Source: Trissonchulus latispiculum (taxonomy: Eukaryota; Nematoda; Enoplea; Enoplida; Ironidae). From it: a DNA stretch of 64,000 nucleotides. Made by a program: the position numbers and the translations under genes. Location: positions 41,516 through 105,515 of the forward strand of contig JASAND010026752.1 in NCBI GenBank assembly GCA_030248195.1. The letters are read 5' to 3'. The notes below the pieces were generated by a model. That model was given only the letters and a program-made list of their open reading frames with translations. It did not search any database and was not told the DNA's origin. The stretch's first letter is position 1; each line of letters opens with the position of its first letter. Below are positions 21,476 through 33,000 of the stretch, piece by piece.

Positions 21476-22075
21476 TCATCCAACGACCCCTAACAAACGA
21501 ACTTACGACCATTATCCTACTTAGGTTGGCTATAGGAATCTCTGATTCTTTACACATCACCTTTCAGAGATTCGGTATTTAAGTCTGCTAATTTTCAGTA
21601 GACGCGCTGACCTTCCGTTGTAATCTAGCGAGTTGCGAGTCTGCCCCTGGAGGATCAAAAGAGAAGATAGCCTAAGAAAGTCGATGTCAATTTTACTAGC
21701 TTCATTACAAAAGCTAAGCCATTCCAAGTCAAAACAAGTCAATAAAATGCTTTACCTATATTTTCAGCTCAGCATTGGGTTGAATTCAGTTACAGCAGCT
21801 ATATTGGGCTCACTGTGTAGAAGAATTTCAGTTCGCAAGGCAAAAAATACGTTTTTCTTTCCGAAGATGGAAATTCACTAGAAATAAAAATGTGCATTAG
21901 GTCATCCGCTATGCTGTGTTTGGTTTTGTGGTGTCGAGGATGAGGTTTTGGGAGCGATACCATATCATCATGCAGAATAAGCTCACGTTTGCGATGCATT
22001 TTGAGCAACAGTAGTGTTGTGGTTTTGTTACAGCATAGTTAAAGTTATGAAAACTTGTTTTGCACCACCTCACCG
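21476..22075. other. Non-coding spacer
   Basis: No recognisable gene or repeat. Short ORFs on both strands lack motifs. Confidence 0.4.
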
Positions 22076-22445
22076 TTTGCAATCAGTGTTGACGCATGAA
22101 ATGGGATCCCATGGGTTGGGATGGGATGGGATGGGCTGGGATTCAGATCTCTGATGGCTGGGATGGCTGGATTACTTTTGACTAAATCCGCTTTCATATT
22201 GGAATACCAAAAATTTGGGTTTTGCATTTTGACTTTTGACAATTGTTTCAGAAGTATAAAAATTACTCGATGCATCAACATTATTGTGCTGTGTTTGCCC
22301 GTAGCAAGCTTTTGATATCTGATTTCACTAACCTGGCCTCTTGACGTATAATTTTCTTCCATATGCCACTCCGTAATTCCAAGTCTACTGTAAGGGAAGC
22401 AGGCATAGGAAAGATTGATAAGCCTGCAATGGGGGTTCAGCTGAT

Positions 22446-22520
22446 GGTCCCGTGGTGTAGTGGGTTTAGCATGTCTGACTCTAGAGCAGAAGGGCCGTGG
22501 TTCGATCCCCGGCGGGACCA
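22446..22520 (+). tRNA. tRNA-like head, unit 1 (pseudo-tRNA)
   Basis: Acceptor GGTCCCG/CGGGACC is perfect and the B-box GGTTCGATCCC is intact. The anticodon arm TCTGA CTCTAGA GCAGA has four good pairs and puts CTA in the anticodon position. The D loop has two extra bases relative to the 3941 copy and the T stem is imperfect. Function as a tRNA is unlikely. Confidence 0.5.
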
Positions 22521-22941
22521 ATTCTTTACTTTCAATGGTGAGTGAAAAGCTGAACCTCCCTCTTCCCTTCCCTCTTCTAGGTCCTGGTTTCGTGGGTACG
22601 AGGGTGCCTGACGCCTCCCGTTCGGGCTTGTCCTTGGTTTCTTCCTGATCCGCCAGCCCTAGTAGAAGCGCTACATGTATCGAAGCTGCCTCAGGACCCG
22701 GATTGGATTCCTGTCTCCGGTCCCCCAGTAGTTGCTTCTGGTTGGTTGGATCTAAAGGGGTCTGGAACGTGTGTCGGGGGAGCACGGATCCCTTGGGCTC
22801 AGAATGCCCTGCGCTGGATGCGCTCTCGGTTCGATTCCGAGTTGAGTAAGCCGCGGGACGCGTCTTAAAGAAACCCGGGGGAGATGTAAGGGAAGCACGC
22901 ATAGGAAAGATTGATAAGCCTAATATGGGAGTTCAGCTGAT

Positions 22942-23013
22942 GGCCCTGTGGTGTAGCGGTAGCATGTCTGTTTCCGGACCAGAAGAGCCGTGGTTCGGTC
23001 TCCGGCTGGGCTA
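22942..23013 (+). tRNA. tRNA-like head, unit 2 (degenerate)
   Basis: The same region in the second unit has acceptor GGCCCTG against a mismatched CTGGGCT, and an altered anticodon arm (TCTGTTTCCGGACCAGA). Clearly decayed. Confidence 0.5.
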
Positions 23014-23434
23014 ATTCTTTACTTTCAATGGTGAGTGAAAAGCTGAACCTCCCTCTTCCCTTCTCTCTTCTAGGTCCTGGTTTCGTGGGTACGAGGGTGC
23101 TTGACGCCTCCCGTTCGGGCTTGTCCTTGGTTTCTTCCTGATCCGCCAGCCCTAGTAGAAGCGCTACATGTATCGAGGCTGCCTCAGGACCCGGATTGGA
23201 CTCCTGTCTCCGGTCCCCCAGTAGTTGCTTCTGGTTGGTTGGATCTAAAGGGGTCTGGAACGTGTGTCGGGGGAGCACGGATCCCTTGGGCTCAGAATGC
23301 CCTGCGCTGGATGCGCTCTCGGTTCGATTCCGAGTTGAGTAAGCCGCGGGACGCGTCTTAAAGAAACCCGGGGGAGATGTAAGGGAAGCAGGCATAGGAA
23401 AGATTGATAAGCCTGCAATGGGGGTTCAGCTGAT

Positions 23435-23509
23435 GGTCCCGTGGTGTAGTGGGTTTAGCATGTCTGACTCTAGAGCAGAAGGGCCGTGGTTCGATCCCCG
23501 GCGGGACCA
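23435..23509 (+). tRNA. tRNA-like head, unit 3 (pseudo-tRNA)
   Basis: Identical to the unit 1 head, including the CTA at the anticodon position. Confidence 0.5.
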
Positions 23510-23848
23510 ATTCTTTACTTTCAATGGTGAGCGAAAAGCTGAACCTCCCTCTTCCCTTCTCTCTTCTAGGTCCTGGTTTCGTGGGTACGAGGGTGCCTGA
23601 CGCCTCCCGTTCGGGCTTGTCCTTGGTTTCTTCCTGATCCGCCAGCCCTAGTAGAAGCGCTACACTACTGTTGCAGAATGCAGATTAACAGTTCCCAGCA
23701 CAATTTGTCTTAGCTGACAGCCATAGCTTTGCCTTTTCAGTTCTTAACATGTAGGATATTAGGATGTGCTTAAAATTGCATCCAGACCACGACGTTTTAA
23801 TAATTTTTACTGTATTATTGCATCCGTTTCTAAGAACTAAGAGATGGT

Positions 23849-24085
23849 AGTGATGTTTCAGTCACTGAAACTAAAACTGTGGGAAGTTGTACAGGTTTCA
23901 GTTTCAATCAGGAGGTTTGAAACTGAAACATTACTGAATGAGCTAAAAAACTCCGACTGAAACCAGAACTGAAACCATTTTGTGTTGCTGACTGAAACAT
24001 ACGCAACTGAAACTGTACGATTTTCGTCCGCCTTACTGTAACTGAAATTATTGTGAGTCGCCGACTAAAACTGAAACTGAACCGG
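23849..24085. repeat. Array of CTGAAAC / GTTTCAG words
   Basis: Around 20 occurrences of ACTGAAAC or its inverse, mostly in one orientation after 23930. It resembles the terminal arrays of the other elements, starting near GAGATGGTAGTGATG. A matching opposite end was not found, so it may be a truncated hAT-like copy. Confidence 0.5.
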
Positions 24086-25193
24086 ACAAAACTGTTTAAA
24101 ACTGTTTAAAATTGTTGCATATACGGATATTTGCCTATTTTAATTTAACGGATATCCGGTTGGCTATCAGGATATTCGGCTATCATCCTATTCAAAACTA
24201 CAGTTCAAGTTTAAAATTTTTTCTGTCATCGTTGTATTAAATCGCAATCACCAGACCAAGCTGGAGTCAAGCAAGATTACCAACTTATTTTCAGCAAATC
24301 CTTGCCAAATCAGGTTTAGCGGAGCTATTCGTGTTTTTAGCATATATACTTTAATTTCTGGTTGTATAGACTGTGCAGTCACCCAATTCTACCGATGCTC
24401 TAAGAAACTTTCATGCAATTCAACTCTGCTCAACTCAATACAAGGTCCTCCAAGAATTGTAGCCAAAATCTTGTGTAATTAATAAAGCGAACAATTTATA
24501 GTCGAAAAAACATGCACATTTTTCCCTAAAAATACAAACTTTCATAAAATTATGCACCGAAGAACAGGTCCGTTTTTGGAAAAATCATGGACCAGACAAA
24601 ATTTTCTTTCTTAAACGCGAATTAATTTTTTCTGCATTCAAATTTCAGTTTCTGATCTTTTGAAATCTTCGACTATCATTTAATATTTCATTTAATTTTT
24701 CGTAAAGAATTTCTCCTGCGTGTTTGTGGGGCTGTACTATCGCTTAGCTATATATACCGAAATTTACTATTGCTGATCAAATTGTGTAAGATTTCAAAGA
24801 TTGTCTAAAATCACACTTTTGCAAATTTTGAAAATTTTATAAAATTTTGATGCAACTTTTGGCAATTGCTGATGAAAACATACACCCCTAATATGTTTGT
24901 CTGTTCGGAGTTTTTCGAAATAAACGAACAACAGTGCATAGCATTAGGGATGATTCTACCATTACATATGTAGTTAGAGTACTTTCATACAACATATCTT
25001 TGTTAAATGAACAATTATGAACTTATAAATACTTGTCCGATTTGTATTCAAGTTTCAACCGATGTGGGAAAACTTGGGATTATTTTTTGAATTTCAGTAA
25101 ACAAGTGGGATGGGATGGAAAGAAAATTTTTCAAGTGGGATGGGATGGGATGAACCCTCGAAAAAAATCCCATTCGTCAACTCTGTTTGCAAT

Positions 25194-25714
25194 AGAGTAT
25201 TTGCAGGGGTATAATCACTATTGCGTAATTTAAGTCTAAGTAATAGAAAGCAGGAAAGAATTATTAATAGAACGTTACTGTTACTGTTTTGTTTCAGCAA
25301 TGTTCATGTAGACTTTAAACAATAGTTGCAGAAACTTCGGGATTAGGACTGAAATCGTGTTCCGATCGTTTTCCTATCATACAAAATTTTAGATTGTTTA
25401 AGAATGATAATTCATCGTTCGGCTGGCGATCAATACACGTTTCAAAAGAAATTTAAGTTTACGTAATTAATTAATTTAAGTCTATTTTATCTAATTTATT
25501 TAGTTTAGATTACAAAATCATTGGAGTGGACTCCCCGGGCAGCACTGTAGAGTTAAATAATTCTCTCGTTTTTACAACACATACTCGTTAAACGAACAAA
25601 TGAAATAAATAAACAATCGTAATTCTTTATTTTCTTCGGATTCGTTCTGCTACTTGCCACTCAAATCCTTCTAATTCGACTTGTTTATACTGACTTTCCT
25701 AGTTAAAAGTCTCA
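25194..25714. promoter_or_regulatory. Upstream region of the 25.7-kb gene
   Basis: 520 bp of AT-rich sequence between the hAT-like element and the gene start. No clear TATA element is placed at a fixed distance. Included as the probable location of the promoter. Confidence 0.3.
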
Positions 25715-26308
25715 ATGAAAAGCGAGAAAACTGACAATTCCAAAACCGGGTTTTCCGATCCAATTGATGGTACTCTGCGAAATCAGTTTTCTTCAGAATC
25801 CATATCTGTCCCAACCTATCCCACTTCCACTTCGCTGGACGTCGAATCTTCGTTATCTTGGATAGTGAAACACCTAAAGCAAGAAAATCCACGAAAAAAG
25901 GCATCCAAGAGGAAACGAAAATCCGCCGGATTCAAAGCCAAGTCTTCCCCCATCGCCGACCACCTAAAACAGTTAGAAAGTGTTACACCAATAAAGTCAC
26001 AGACAAGTTTGGTATCGGTCAATATGAGTGGAAATGAGACGGATTTAGCAGCAACTGCCGATGGGGGATCGCTAACTACGGCTGTCAGCGATATACCCAT
26101 TCGACCGAAGCCCTCACGCTCACATTCCGTAGTAGCTGCTGTACATAGAAAGAATAGAGAATCGAATCGAATACGGATTTATGTCTCCATATTTTTGGTG
26201 TTTCTTTTGATCTGTGGACTGATCGCTGGTATAATTGTTTTGGCTGGACGCCAATATGTAATAACTCACTATGAGTCATGCAACACTACGACTGCCAAGT
26301 CCGGGTAG
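25715..26308 (+). CDS. Single-pass (type II) membrane protein, unknown family
   Basis: A 197-codon ORF. The first 150 residues are hydrophilic, rich in Ser/Thr, with a basic cluster RKKASKRKRKS (about residues 63-73) and no signal peptide. One clear membrane segment, IYVSIFLVFLLICGLIAGII, spans about residues 154-173. It is preceded by RKNRESNRIR, so the positive-inside rule puts the N-terminus in the cytoplasm. The short outer tail contains one Cys and one N-glycosylation sequon (Asn-Thr-Thr). AATAAA directly abuts the stop codon (26309-26314) and another lies at 26379-26384, so the gene seems to be a single exon with a very short 3' UTR. The basic cluster could be a nuclear or membrane-proximal signal. 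No homolog is recognised. Confidence 0.6.
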   Translation: MKSEKTDNSKTGFSDPIDGTLRNQFSSESISVPTYPTSTSLDVESSLSWIVKHLKQENPRKKASKRKRKSAGFKAKSSPIADHLKQLESVTPIKSQTSLVSVNMSGNETDLAATADGGSLTTAVSDIPIRPKPSRSHSVVAAVHRKNRESNRIRIYVSIFLVFLLICGLIAGIIVLAGRQYVITHYESCNTTTAKSG

Positions 26309-26384
26309 AATAAAGGCTGGCTGTGTGGGAGACCTTATAGTTGTAGAGTTGTGGTTAACTAAAAATGGAATTTAATAGAATAAA
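26309..26384 (+). terminator. Two polyadenylation signals
   Basis: AATAAA at 26309-26314, directly after the TAG stop, and again at 26379-26384. Confidence 0.6.
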
Positions 26385-26633
26385 CTTAGATCTGCATTTA
26401 TGAAAAAATTGACGATTAGGTAGCACTAAATTGAACCATCGCCAAATAATAAGAATAACAATTTTTGCGCTTCTTAAAGTTGGTCTGAACTACATACATT
26501 TTAGACGCTCGCAAATTTGCTCGATTTTCCGTTGTTCTGGGAAGAAGCACGCAAATCCTCTTTCATTTTTCATGCATTCTTTTCTATTGGGAAGCATGCA
26601 ATTTTTTCTGAATTCTGACCATACCTGAACGGA

Positions 26634-26972
26634 AGGTCAAATTTCACTGACCCTTGTGGAAGCAAATTTCGGTACCCCTTGTGGCAGCAATTTTTCCCAT
26701 GAGTATAGATTTGTGAAAGCAGCTATTTTTAAGAGATTTTTGCGGTTTTTGAACGAAAAACAGCGATGTTTTAGCAGAAACAATGTTTTTCGGACGATTT
26801 TAGCGAGAAATAGTGATTTTAACTGAAAATTCCGGCGACGCCGGAAAAGCTTTGTAAATTTTGGTAGCTTTACAGTAAAGCCAATGTTTCTTACCCCTTG
26901 TGGCCAATTTTTACCCCCTGGGGGAGCAATTTCTGGATCCCTTGTGGGCGACTTCGCCTTAAGGGGGGGGGG
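26634..26972 (+). repeat. Interspersed repeat with CCCCTTGTGG words, copy 1
   Basis: Starts GGTCAAATTTCACTGACCC and ends near the CGACTTCGCC-poly(G) junction. CCCTTGTGG words are clustered at both ends in the same orientation. An inverted copy lies at 41522-41840. The 120-residue minus-strand ORF covering it is a repeat artefact. Confidence 0.7.
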
Positions 26973-28430
26973 GTCCACCATGAAAAATTTTATGGTCACG
27001 GATTTTGCTCATTTTCACACAAAATTTTGTCACATATGTCCTGCATATCGAGTTTCAATTTCGAGTAGTTTCGTTCAGTACTTAACGAGTAACCGGCTAC
27101 TAATTGCATGCAATTTGAAAACAGGTGAAAACGGCTGTGCCGCAGCAAATAAAGGCACTTTACACCTGAACTTTCTTGAGAATGGAGCTATATTCGGTTG
27201 TATGTTTGATATCTGATGCAAACAAAGAACTTAGGGTAGGTTTTAATGGGAAAACGTTTCTTTATGACTTTATTTAGTGATTTTAGGAAGTGGCACCGAC
27301 GCTGGAAAGCCTTGACCACGAAAATCATTTAACGGCCGATAACTTGATTTTGATGCATTTACGGGCAATGGTCCAACAAGAAAAAATGTTCCCGACAATG
27401 AGAGCTTTCGATTGATATAAAATTCAACGTATTTCGAAAAATTTGAAAAATCGCTATTTTTGAGATTATGGTTGTCAGACCCCCATATTTGACCCTAGCG
27501 ACCAACTGGGTGCACTAAACTGCACCATTTGTGCCCAAACTTGACATAAAGTCATCAATAATCGTGCGCAAATAGATAGTCTAACATTTTATAGGTCTGT
27601 GTTGCCATAGCTCTAGGTTATTTGCCAAAAAACGGGAATTTCCTACATTTTGCTAAAAATTGAGATTTCTGCGCCAGAGAAATCTCGAAGTCGGACAGAG
27701 GTAACCAGGATCAATTGGTATCGTTCGAAATGTCTTGTCATAAGCTGTGATTTGTAGGAAGTAGAATTTTTAATTAGGGCTTACACAGCGTTCAGAATAT
27801 TTCATCAAACTTGCTGACCCCCAATTTTAACATTGTAAAACAGTCAAATTTGGCTGTTCGCAAACTTAAAAAATTAATTAAAAATTGTTGAAGGCCTAAA
27901 TTATAATTCTGCTTCCTACAAACCACCCTTCGAGATCGTATATACGATATAGGATGGACGTTGAAGTGCTCCATTTTGTCGTTGGCATGATTTCTCTGGC
28001 GCACGGAAAAAATCACCACTTTTTCCGTTTCCTATGTTTAACACATACTGACATCAACTTTGAGGTGAAATTACTCGCTAACCGTAAGAGATCCGACCTT
28101 CATTTCAAAAACTCGTTAAAATATACCAATCGAACAACAAAATGTGTGAAAATGAGCAAAATCGGAGATGGTCGAAAAATCGGCCAAAAATGGACCCTTA
28201 AGCAATGACTCCAAACTGAGCATTTGCTAATTCCGTTTTCAAAATGTTTTCGCATCCAATTTCAATCTCTCCTCCGTGATAGGAATGGTCTGAGCATAGT
28301 CACATTTTTCTGTCCTATTCGCCAATTCTAATAAAACTGAGGCAGCTGCAACTTCCGTCCAATGTTGAACATGAAAATATATATGCACCGAATATAAGGA
28401 TCATTTCTACTGTATGTAATACATCTAAAG
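26973..28430. other. Non-coding spacer with an inverted repeat
   Basis: The words TTTGTAGGAAGTAGAATT (27749) and, inverted, AATTCTGCTTCCTACAAA (about 27904) form an arm pair. Inside them are GAGAAATC-type words in both orientations (around 27676 and 27989). It probably derives from a decayed fold-back element. The TCTAAAG immediately before 28431 is the target duplication of the next element. Confidence 0.45.
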
Positions 28431-29253
28431 CAACAGTTCATAATTCTATTATATATTAGAAGAGGAGTGGCCCACTAGAGGGCTCCCCTTCTTGGCATGG
28501 CATTGCGTAACGGTGCTCCGACCACAATGCGCGAATGTTCCCCCGCTTGGTGGGGGGGGGGGTCGACAGGAATACCTCCTCCCCGTTTTGTGGGGGGTAG
28601 CAAAAAGAGGTCCCCGTTTGGTGGGGGGGGTAGCCAAAAGAGGTCCCCGCTTGGTGGGGGGGGGTAGCAAAAAGAGGTCCCCGTTTGGTGGGGAGGGGGG
28701 GGGGGGGGAGGCAGAAAAGGGTCCCCGTGGGGGGGGGGGTCGTCAAGACAGGTAAAGATTGGCTGAATCTGATTGGCTGTTAGCGACCCCCCCCCACAAA
28801 CGGGGATCCCATTTTCGAATAGAACAAAAACTACCGTAATCCTCTGCTCTACCCCCCCCCTCACATAACGGGGAGGGGGGGGTCTGCAATCTGATTGGCT
28901 GTTGGCTACCCCCCACCAAACGGGGACCAATTTTTGCTACCCCACCCCCACCAAACGGGGACCCATTTTCGAATAGAACAAAAACTACCGTAATCCTCTG
29001 CTCTACCCCCCCCCCCACATAACGGGGAGGGGGTCTCTGCAATCTGATTGGCTGTTGGCTACCCCCCACCAAACGGGGACCTCTTCTGCTACCCCCAACC
29101 AAACGGAGGGGGTTATGCTTTGTCGAACAGATCGACCCCCCTCCCACCAAACGGGGAAACATTCGCGTATTGTGGGCGGAGCACCGGTGCGCAATGCAGT
29201 GAAGAGAAGCCCTCTAGTGGCTTACTCTTCTTCTAATATATAGTGCACTCTTG
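28431..29253. mobile_element. Fold-back element with 7-bp target duplication and G-run arrays
   Basis: Left end CAACAGTTCATAATTC, right end the inverse of CAAGAGTGCACTATATA. TCTAAAG lies directly outside both (28424-28430 and 29254-29260). The arms share TATATATTAGAAGA and CCACTAGAGGG. The left arm carries a tandem of CCCCGTTTGGTGGGGG words separated by runs of 8-12 G. The right arm carries the inverse words, and GATTGGCT lies between them three times. ORFs rich in Pro and Gly on either strand are produced by these runs. 823 bp. Confidence 0.85.
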
Positions 29254-29260
29254 TCTAAAG

Positions 29261-30060
29261 CAATGAAATTTAAAGAAATGTTTGTCACTGAGAAGAACAA
29301 ATTACAGTAATCTGGCAAGCAGCTTACTGTGGCATCTGTGTACTGAATGGAGTTTTGGCAGTAGGTTCCTAAGAATAGACTAAAATCCCATGTTTAGGCT
29401 GAATTGAAAAAGTGAAAAATCCCTGAAAAACTATCGAATAGGAACAAAACAGGAGAAGAATAAATTTTTATGGAACATTATTGTTACTTCACGTTAACAC
29501 AAGTAAAAAAATTATGGCTCACAATCCTACATGGCATCAACCTCATTAATAGGCATGGGCACGGTTTCAAAAAAGGACGCGGGTACCCGTCACTACCCGA
29601 AGCTCTATCGCGTTCGAGTATACGCGGGTACCCGAGCACTTTTCGGGTACCAGAAAACAAAATTGCAATTTCAAACATTATTTTTGTTTGCCATTAAAAT
29701 CGAGAAGAATTCCCAGACTCCAATTGCGAATCGAAAAATTTAGTTTCCCATTAGTTTCAATCTAAACAGAGTATCCCTGTTTGGGACGGAGAGAGTAACA
29801 TTGTCCCAGTCTTTTAGAAAACTGAAGCCAAAAAAGATAAGAGCCAATAAGAGCCCAGACACAGCTCGTTTAATGACAGTAATAAAATTCTATGTTCACA
29901 AAAACTTACACCACACACGAGGGATTGGTTGCTCCAATCTGATTGGCTACTTAATTTTTCATCCAATCACAAAGTGAGTAGATGTTAATTAATCCTAAAA
30001 CGATCCGCCTTCTGGAAGTAATGCAGCCAATCCGATTGCAGAAACCTTTATTCCTCGGAG
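29261..30060. other. Spacer with a GCGGGTACCCG word cluster
   Basis: 29549-29655 contains four close copies of CGGGTACC after the start TAGGCATGGGCACGG, which looks like a hAT-type terminus (TAG-N-GATGGGC-like), but the opposite end is not found. 29925-30050 contains GATTGGCT and CCAAT words like those in the fold-back family. Confidence 0.4.
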
Positions 30061-30068
30061 GAGTGAGT

Positions 30069-33000
30069 CAGAGATGAAACCGGGTCACCGGGTCACCGGG
30101 TCAGTTAGGGTCACTATGTGGACCGGGTCACCGGGTCACCGGGTCAGGAGCTCTGACCCGGTCTTGACCCGGTATTTTTGATTGGAAGAATTGTTTTGCT
30201 GTTATAGGATATTTTTCGAAGTTTTACCAATTTTTGCCAACTGAAAACTCCAACAATTACTCAAAAACTAGCAATAGAAATATTCTTAACTTAATCGTGT
30301 AGTTTTTTTAAATGCTTGTTGCTGTAGTAGTGTCTTCATAATATTTATAATGTCCTGTCAAGCTTAGATCTAGGTTTGAAACTACAATGATTGTTTGGAA
30401 TCTTAACTAAAAAATGAAAACTATGACACAGGCCCTGAGAGTCTGAAATCTTAATTTAACAAGTAGTGCCCAAAAAGGGCAAAATTCCTTTGCAGAGAAT
30501 AGTCTGAAAAAATTTCAATTTATCTTGTTTGCACCTTTAACCTGCCTCAATGGTACGTGCAAAATGAAACTAAAATATTTAAAGTAAGAGTTGTGTTTTG
30601 AGCTTGTAATTTTTATTCCACCTAGAGGTGGAATATTTGTGATTGGTTTTGCCACTTTTTGAACTAGATCCTAGCGCAACAACATTTTCAGCCTATCTTT
30701 AACACTGCGCTAGTAAACCTGGCTGTTTTTGTTTGGGAGGGGAGTTGTGTAAAATGTGTAGTTGACAATTTTGTTTGTATCCTTGTTTTAGTTTTCGAAA
30801 ATTTAGGGCTTCGGCAAACTAGATTTAAAAATTTTAAAAATTTACTCTTAGGGGGAAAGGTCAGCGTTACTTCTTACTTTCACCTGCAATTTTATTCCGT
30901 TGCCCCCCGCAGTTGAATTTAAGCTGCTCCGATTTTTGGTAACTGCAGCAATTATGCAAATTAGTTTTCAATCTGCTGCTCTTATTCTTATGCTGACGTA
31001 AGCAGAAACCGCTGCATAAGCTTCTATGCTGCCACACACAACACATACGTGTTCAAGAATGTGAGTTTGTGTGTGGTTAAAATGTTAGGAACTGTCTCAA
31101 ATTTCAAGACGAAATAAATCGTATTTTTCAGCTAAAATGCGCTTGCGAAATCGTATATACGTTTTATTTTTGACTTAACTAAAAACTGAAAAACGTCATA
31201 ACGTTGCTTCCTTTTCAAGTTTTTTCATACTGCTGTACAACAGCTTCAAGTTTTTAGTCTAGTTTTTGCTGTAAACAAAAAGTGGAAAAGTCTGACTGGA
31301 AGACAAAATAAATGCATAAGAAAACGTATATCAGCTGCTAAATGAAACGTTTTAATAAATCGAATTATTTGATTTTCAATTTGAGACAGTTCCTTAAGTG
31401 ATGAGAAACATTTTCCAACATTTATTTCAGGTTTGCAGTTCTGGGTGTGCAAAATGAGAGTAGTATGCCATCACTGCAGTGGAATCCTACCCCTTTTAGG
31501 GGTCTTCTTGTTTGAGTGAGTTTATGTCCAAGCAAAGAAGTGGCAGTTACAATCGAATGGCCTCAAATATTTTGAACTTTTAATGCTTCAAAATTTCCTC
31601 CCCAACAGCTCATGTTCACCAAGAGAAGAAAATAGAAGTTTGGAAAACTGCATTTGCTGCAAACGAGGAATTAAAGCTCTGACTAAGGAATTTGTGGAAT
31701 CGAATTTAAATTTAGTTTTGTGCTAGTTACTATGATTATTGGTCAGGCAGACCATGTTGCAGCTAAGTGTGTCGTTACGATAGAACAGAGAATTTCAGCT
31801 GTTGACAATAATATTTTCAAAGACTCTGTCTGGATGAATTGTATAGTGGAGATATACTATGTCGGCTCCCTTCCCCACACAACCTTACAGATTTGAGGGT
31901 TTACCACTGTGCTCTAATTAGAGGTAAAATCATCTGCACTGAGTAGTCTAGCACTCTCGCACACAAATTTGTCTTGTCATCATTAATACAAGTATTTTCG
32001 TTTTTACTAAAATAGGCTATAGTTATTGAATAAGAATTTAAGTTTGCAATAATAATTGCAAACAAACTGTTTTAAAATATCTTGCTTTATCCAAGTTCTA
32101 ATTTGATGCAATGTGTATGATACATCTTGGAGCATTTTCTATCTTGAGAGGCTGCAGAGAATTGAGCTTAATGTGCCGTTGCGTTAGTGCATTGGGTTGT
32201 ATCAAAATCACATCACAATTGCTGTAGGCCGGCCTGAAATTTCGGGTCGGCCGAGTTTAACGCAGTGATTTAGAACGGCCGCGCAGCCGGCGGCTGGTCG
32301 CCGTCCTAGCACAGATATTTATAGTCATCACTGAAATTTGAGCAGAGCAGAAAATTTACAGAAAACGAATCCAAGTCTGAATGCTAATTCAATCAAACTA
32401 TATAAATGCATAATGCAATGTAATGCGACTCTGTAATGCATAAATATCTGGCAATTTTCTAGCTCTGTGTGCCTTGAGATACTGAAAAATTGAGCAGCCG
32501 CCAGCATATGTTTGAACCGAAAACGGTCAAGATTGGAACTCCGGCTGTGCTGGTATTTTGCAACCCCAAAACTGTCAACGCAGAAAAAGCAATGTATAGT
32601 TCACAAAATCAACAGCAAAATGTTACTTAAAAGAAATCCAGTCTATCTTCCAACTCAACAAACCTAATTTGCATATTTTGGAAGCAAAAAATAGTGCATA
32701 GCTAGACACACGTTAAAGATAGGCACTTTTCTGAACTCAATATGTATCTACACACAAAACATACAATTTCCCATAGTAGGTATTCCGCTCTAGCGGAATA
32801 ATAAAAATCTAAAATTCTCCATGCTCCATCTACTGTAAGTGATTCAATACTGCTGCTATTATTTTCAGAGGGACACGATCAGACTGTGGGTTTCAAATTT
32901 CGGTAAGAAGGAAAATATCAGTAAAACAAGGTTTACAGATTCTGAGTTTTACTTTGCACTTTTTGCAATTGTTATGGTTTACTACATATCTTCACGAACC

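Larger units (their letters stand above)
22389..23664 (+). repeat. Tandem array of a tRNA-derived repeat, about 2.6 units
   Basis: Units start at 22389, 22885 and 23378 (periods 496 and 493 bp), each with TGTAAGGGAAGC. The third unit stops at about 23664 and lacks the last third. Each unit contains a tRNA-like head, a GGTGAGT donor-like site, a polypyrimidine tract ending CTTCTAG, and (units 1 and 2) a second B-box-like TCGGTTCGATTCC near the 3' end. Units are about 97% alike by eye. It sits inside the hAT-like element. Confidence 0.85.
22084..25185. mobile_element. hAT-like element, 3.1 kb, non-autonomous
   Basis: Left end CAGTGTTGACGCATG, right end the inverse of CAGAGTTGACGAATG. A perfect 8-bp duplication TTTGCAAT lies outside both (22076-22083 and 25186-25193). 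CAG-type ends and 8-bp TSDs are hallmarks of the hAT superfamily. GGGATGGGAT words lie near both ends (22106-22160 and 25108-25152), in the same orientation on the plus strand. No transposase is present. The interior holds the tRNA-derived tandem array and a CTGAAAC word array. Confidence 0.8.

Noticed and set aside
22045..23395. Long minus-strand ORFs (285 and 176 codons) with NPGPEAA-type peptides
   Set aside because: They run antisense through the tRNA-derived tandem repeat, repeat themselves unit by unit, and contain translated B-box sequence. Shadows, not genes.
22446..23509. Amber-suppressor tRNA genes (CTA anticodon)
   Set aside because: T stems and D loops are irregular and the heads are part of a longer repeat; treated as SINE heads.
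28449..29194. Several Pro- and Gly-rich ORFs on both strands
   Set aside because: Generated by C and G runs in the fold-back element.
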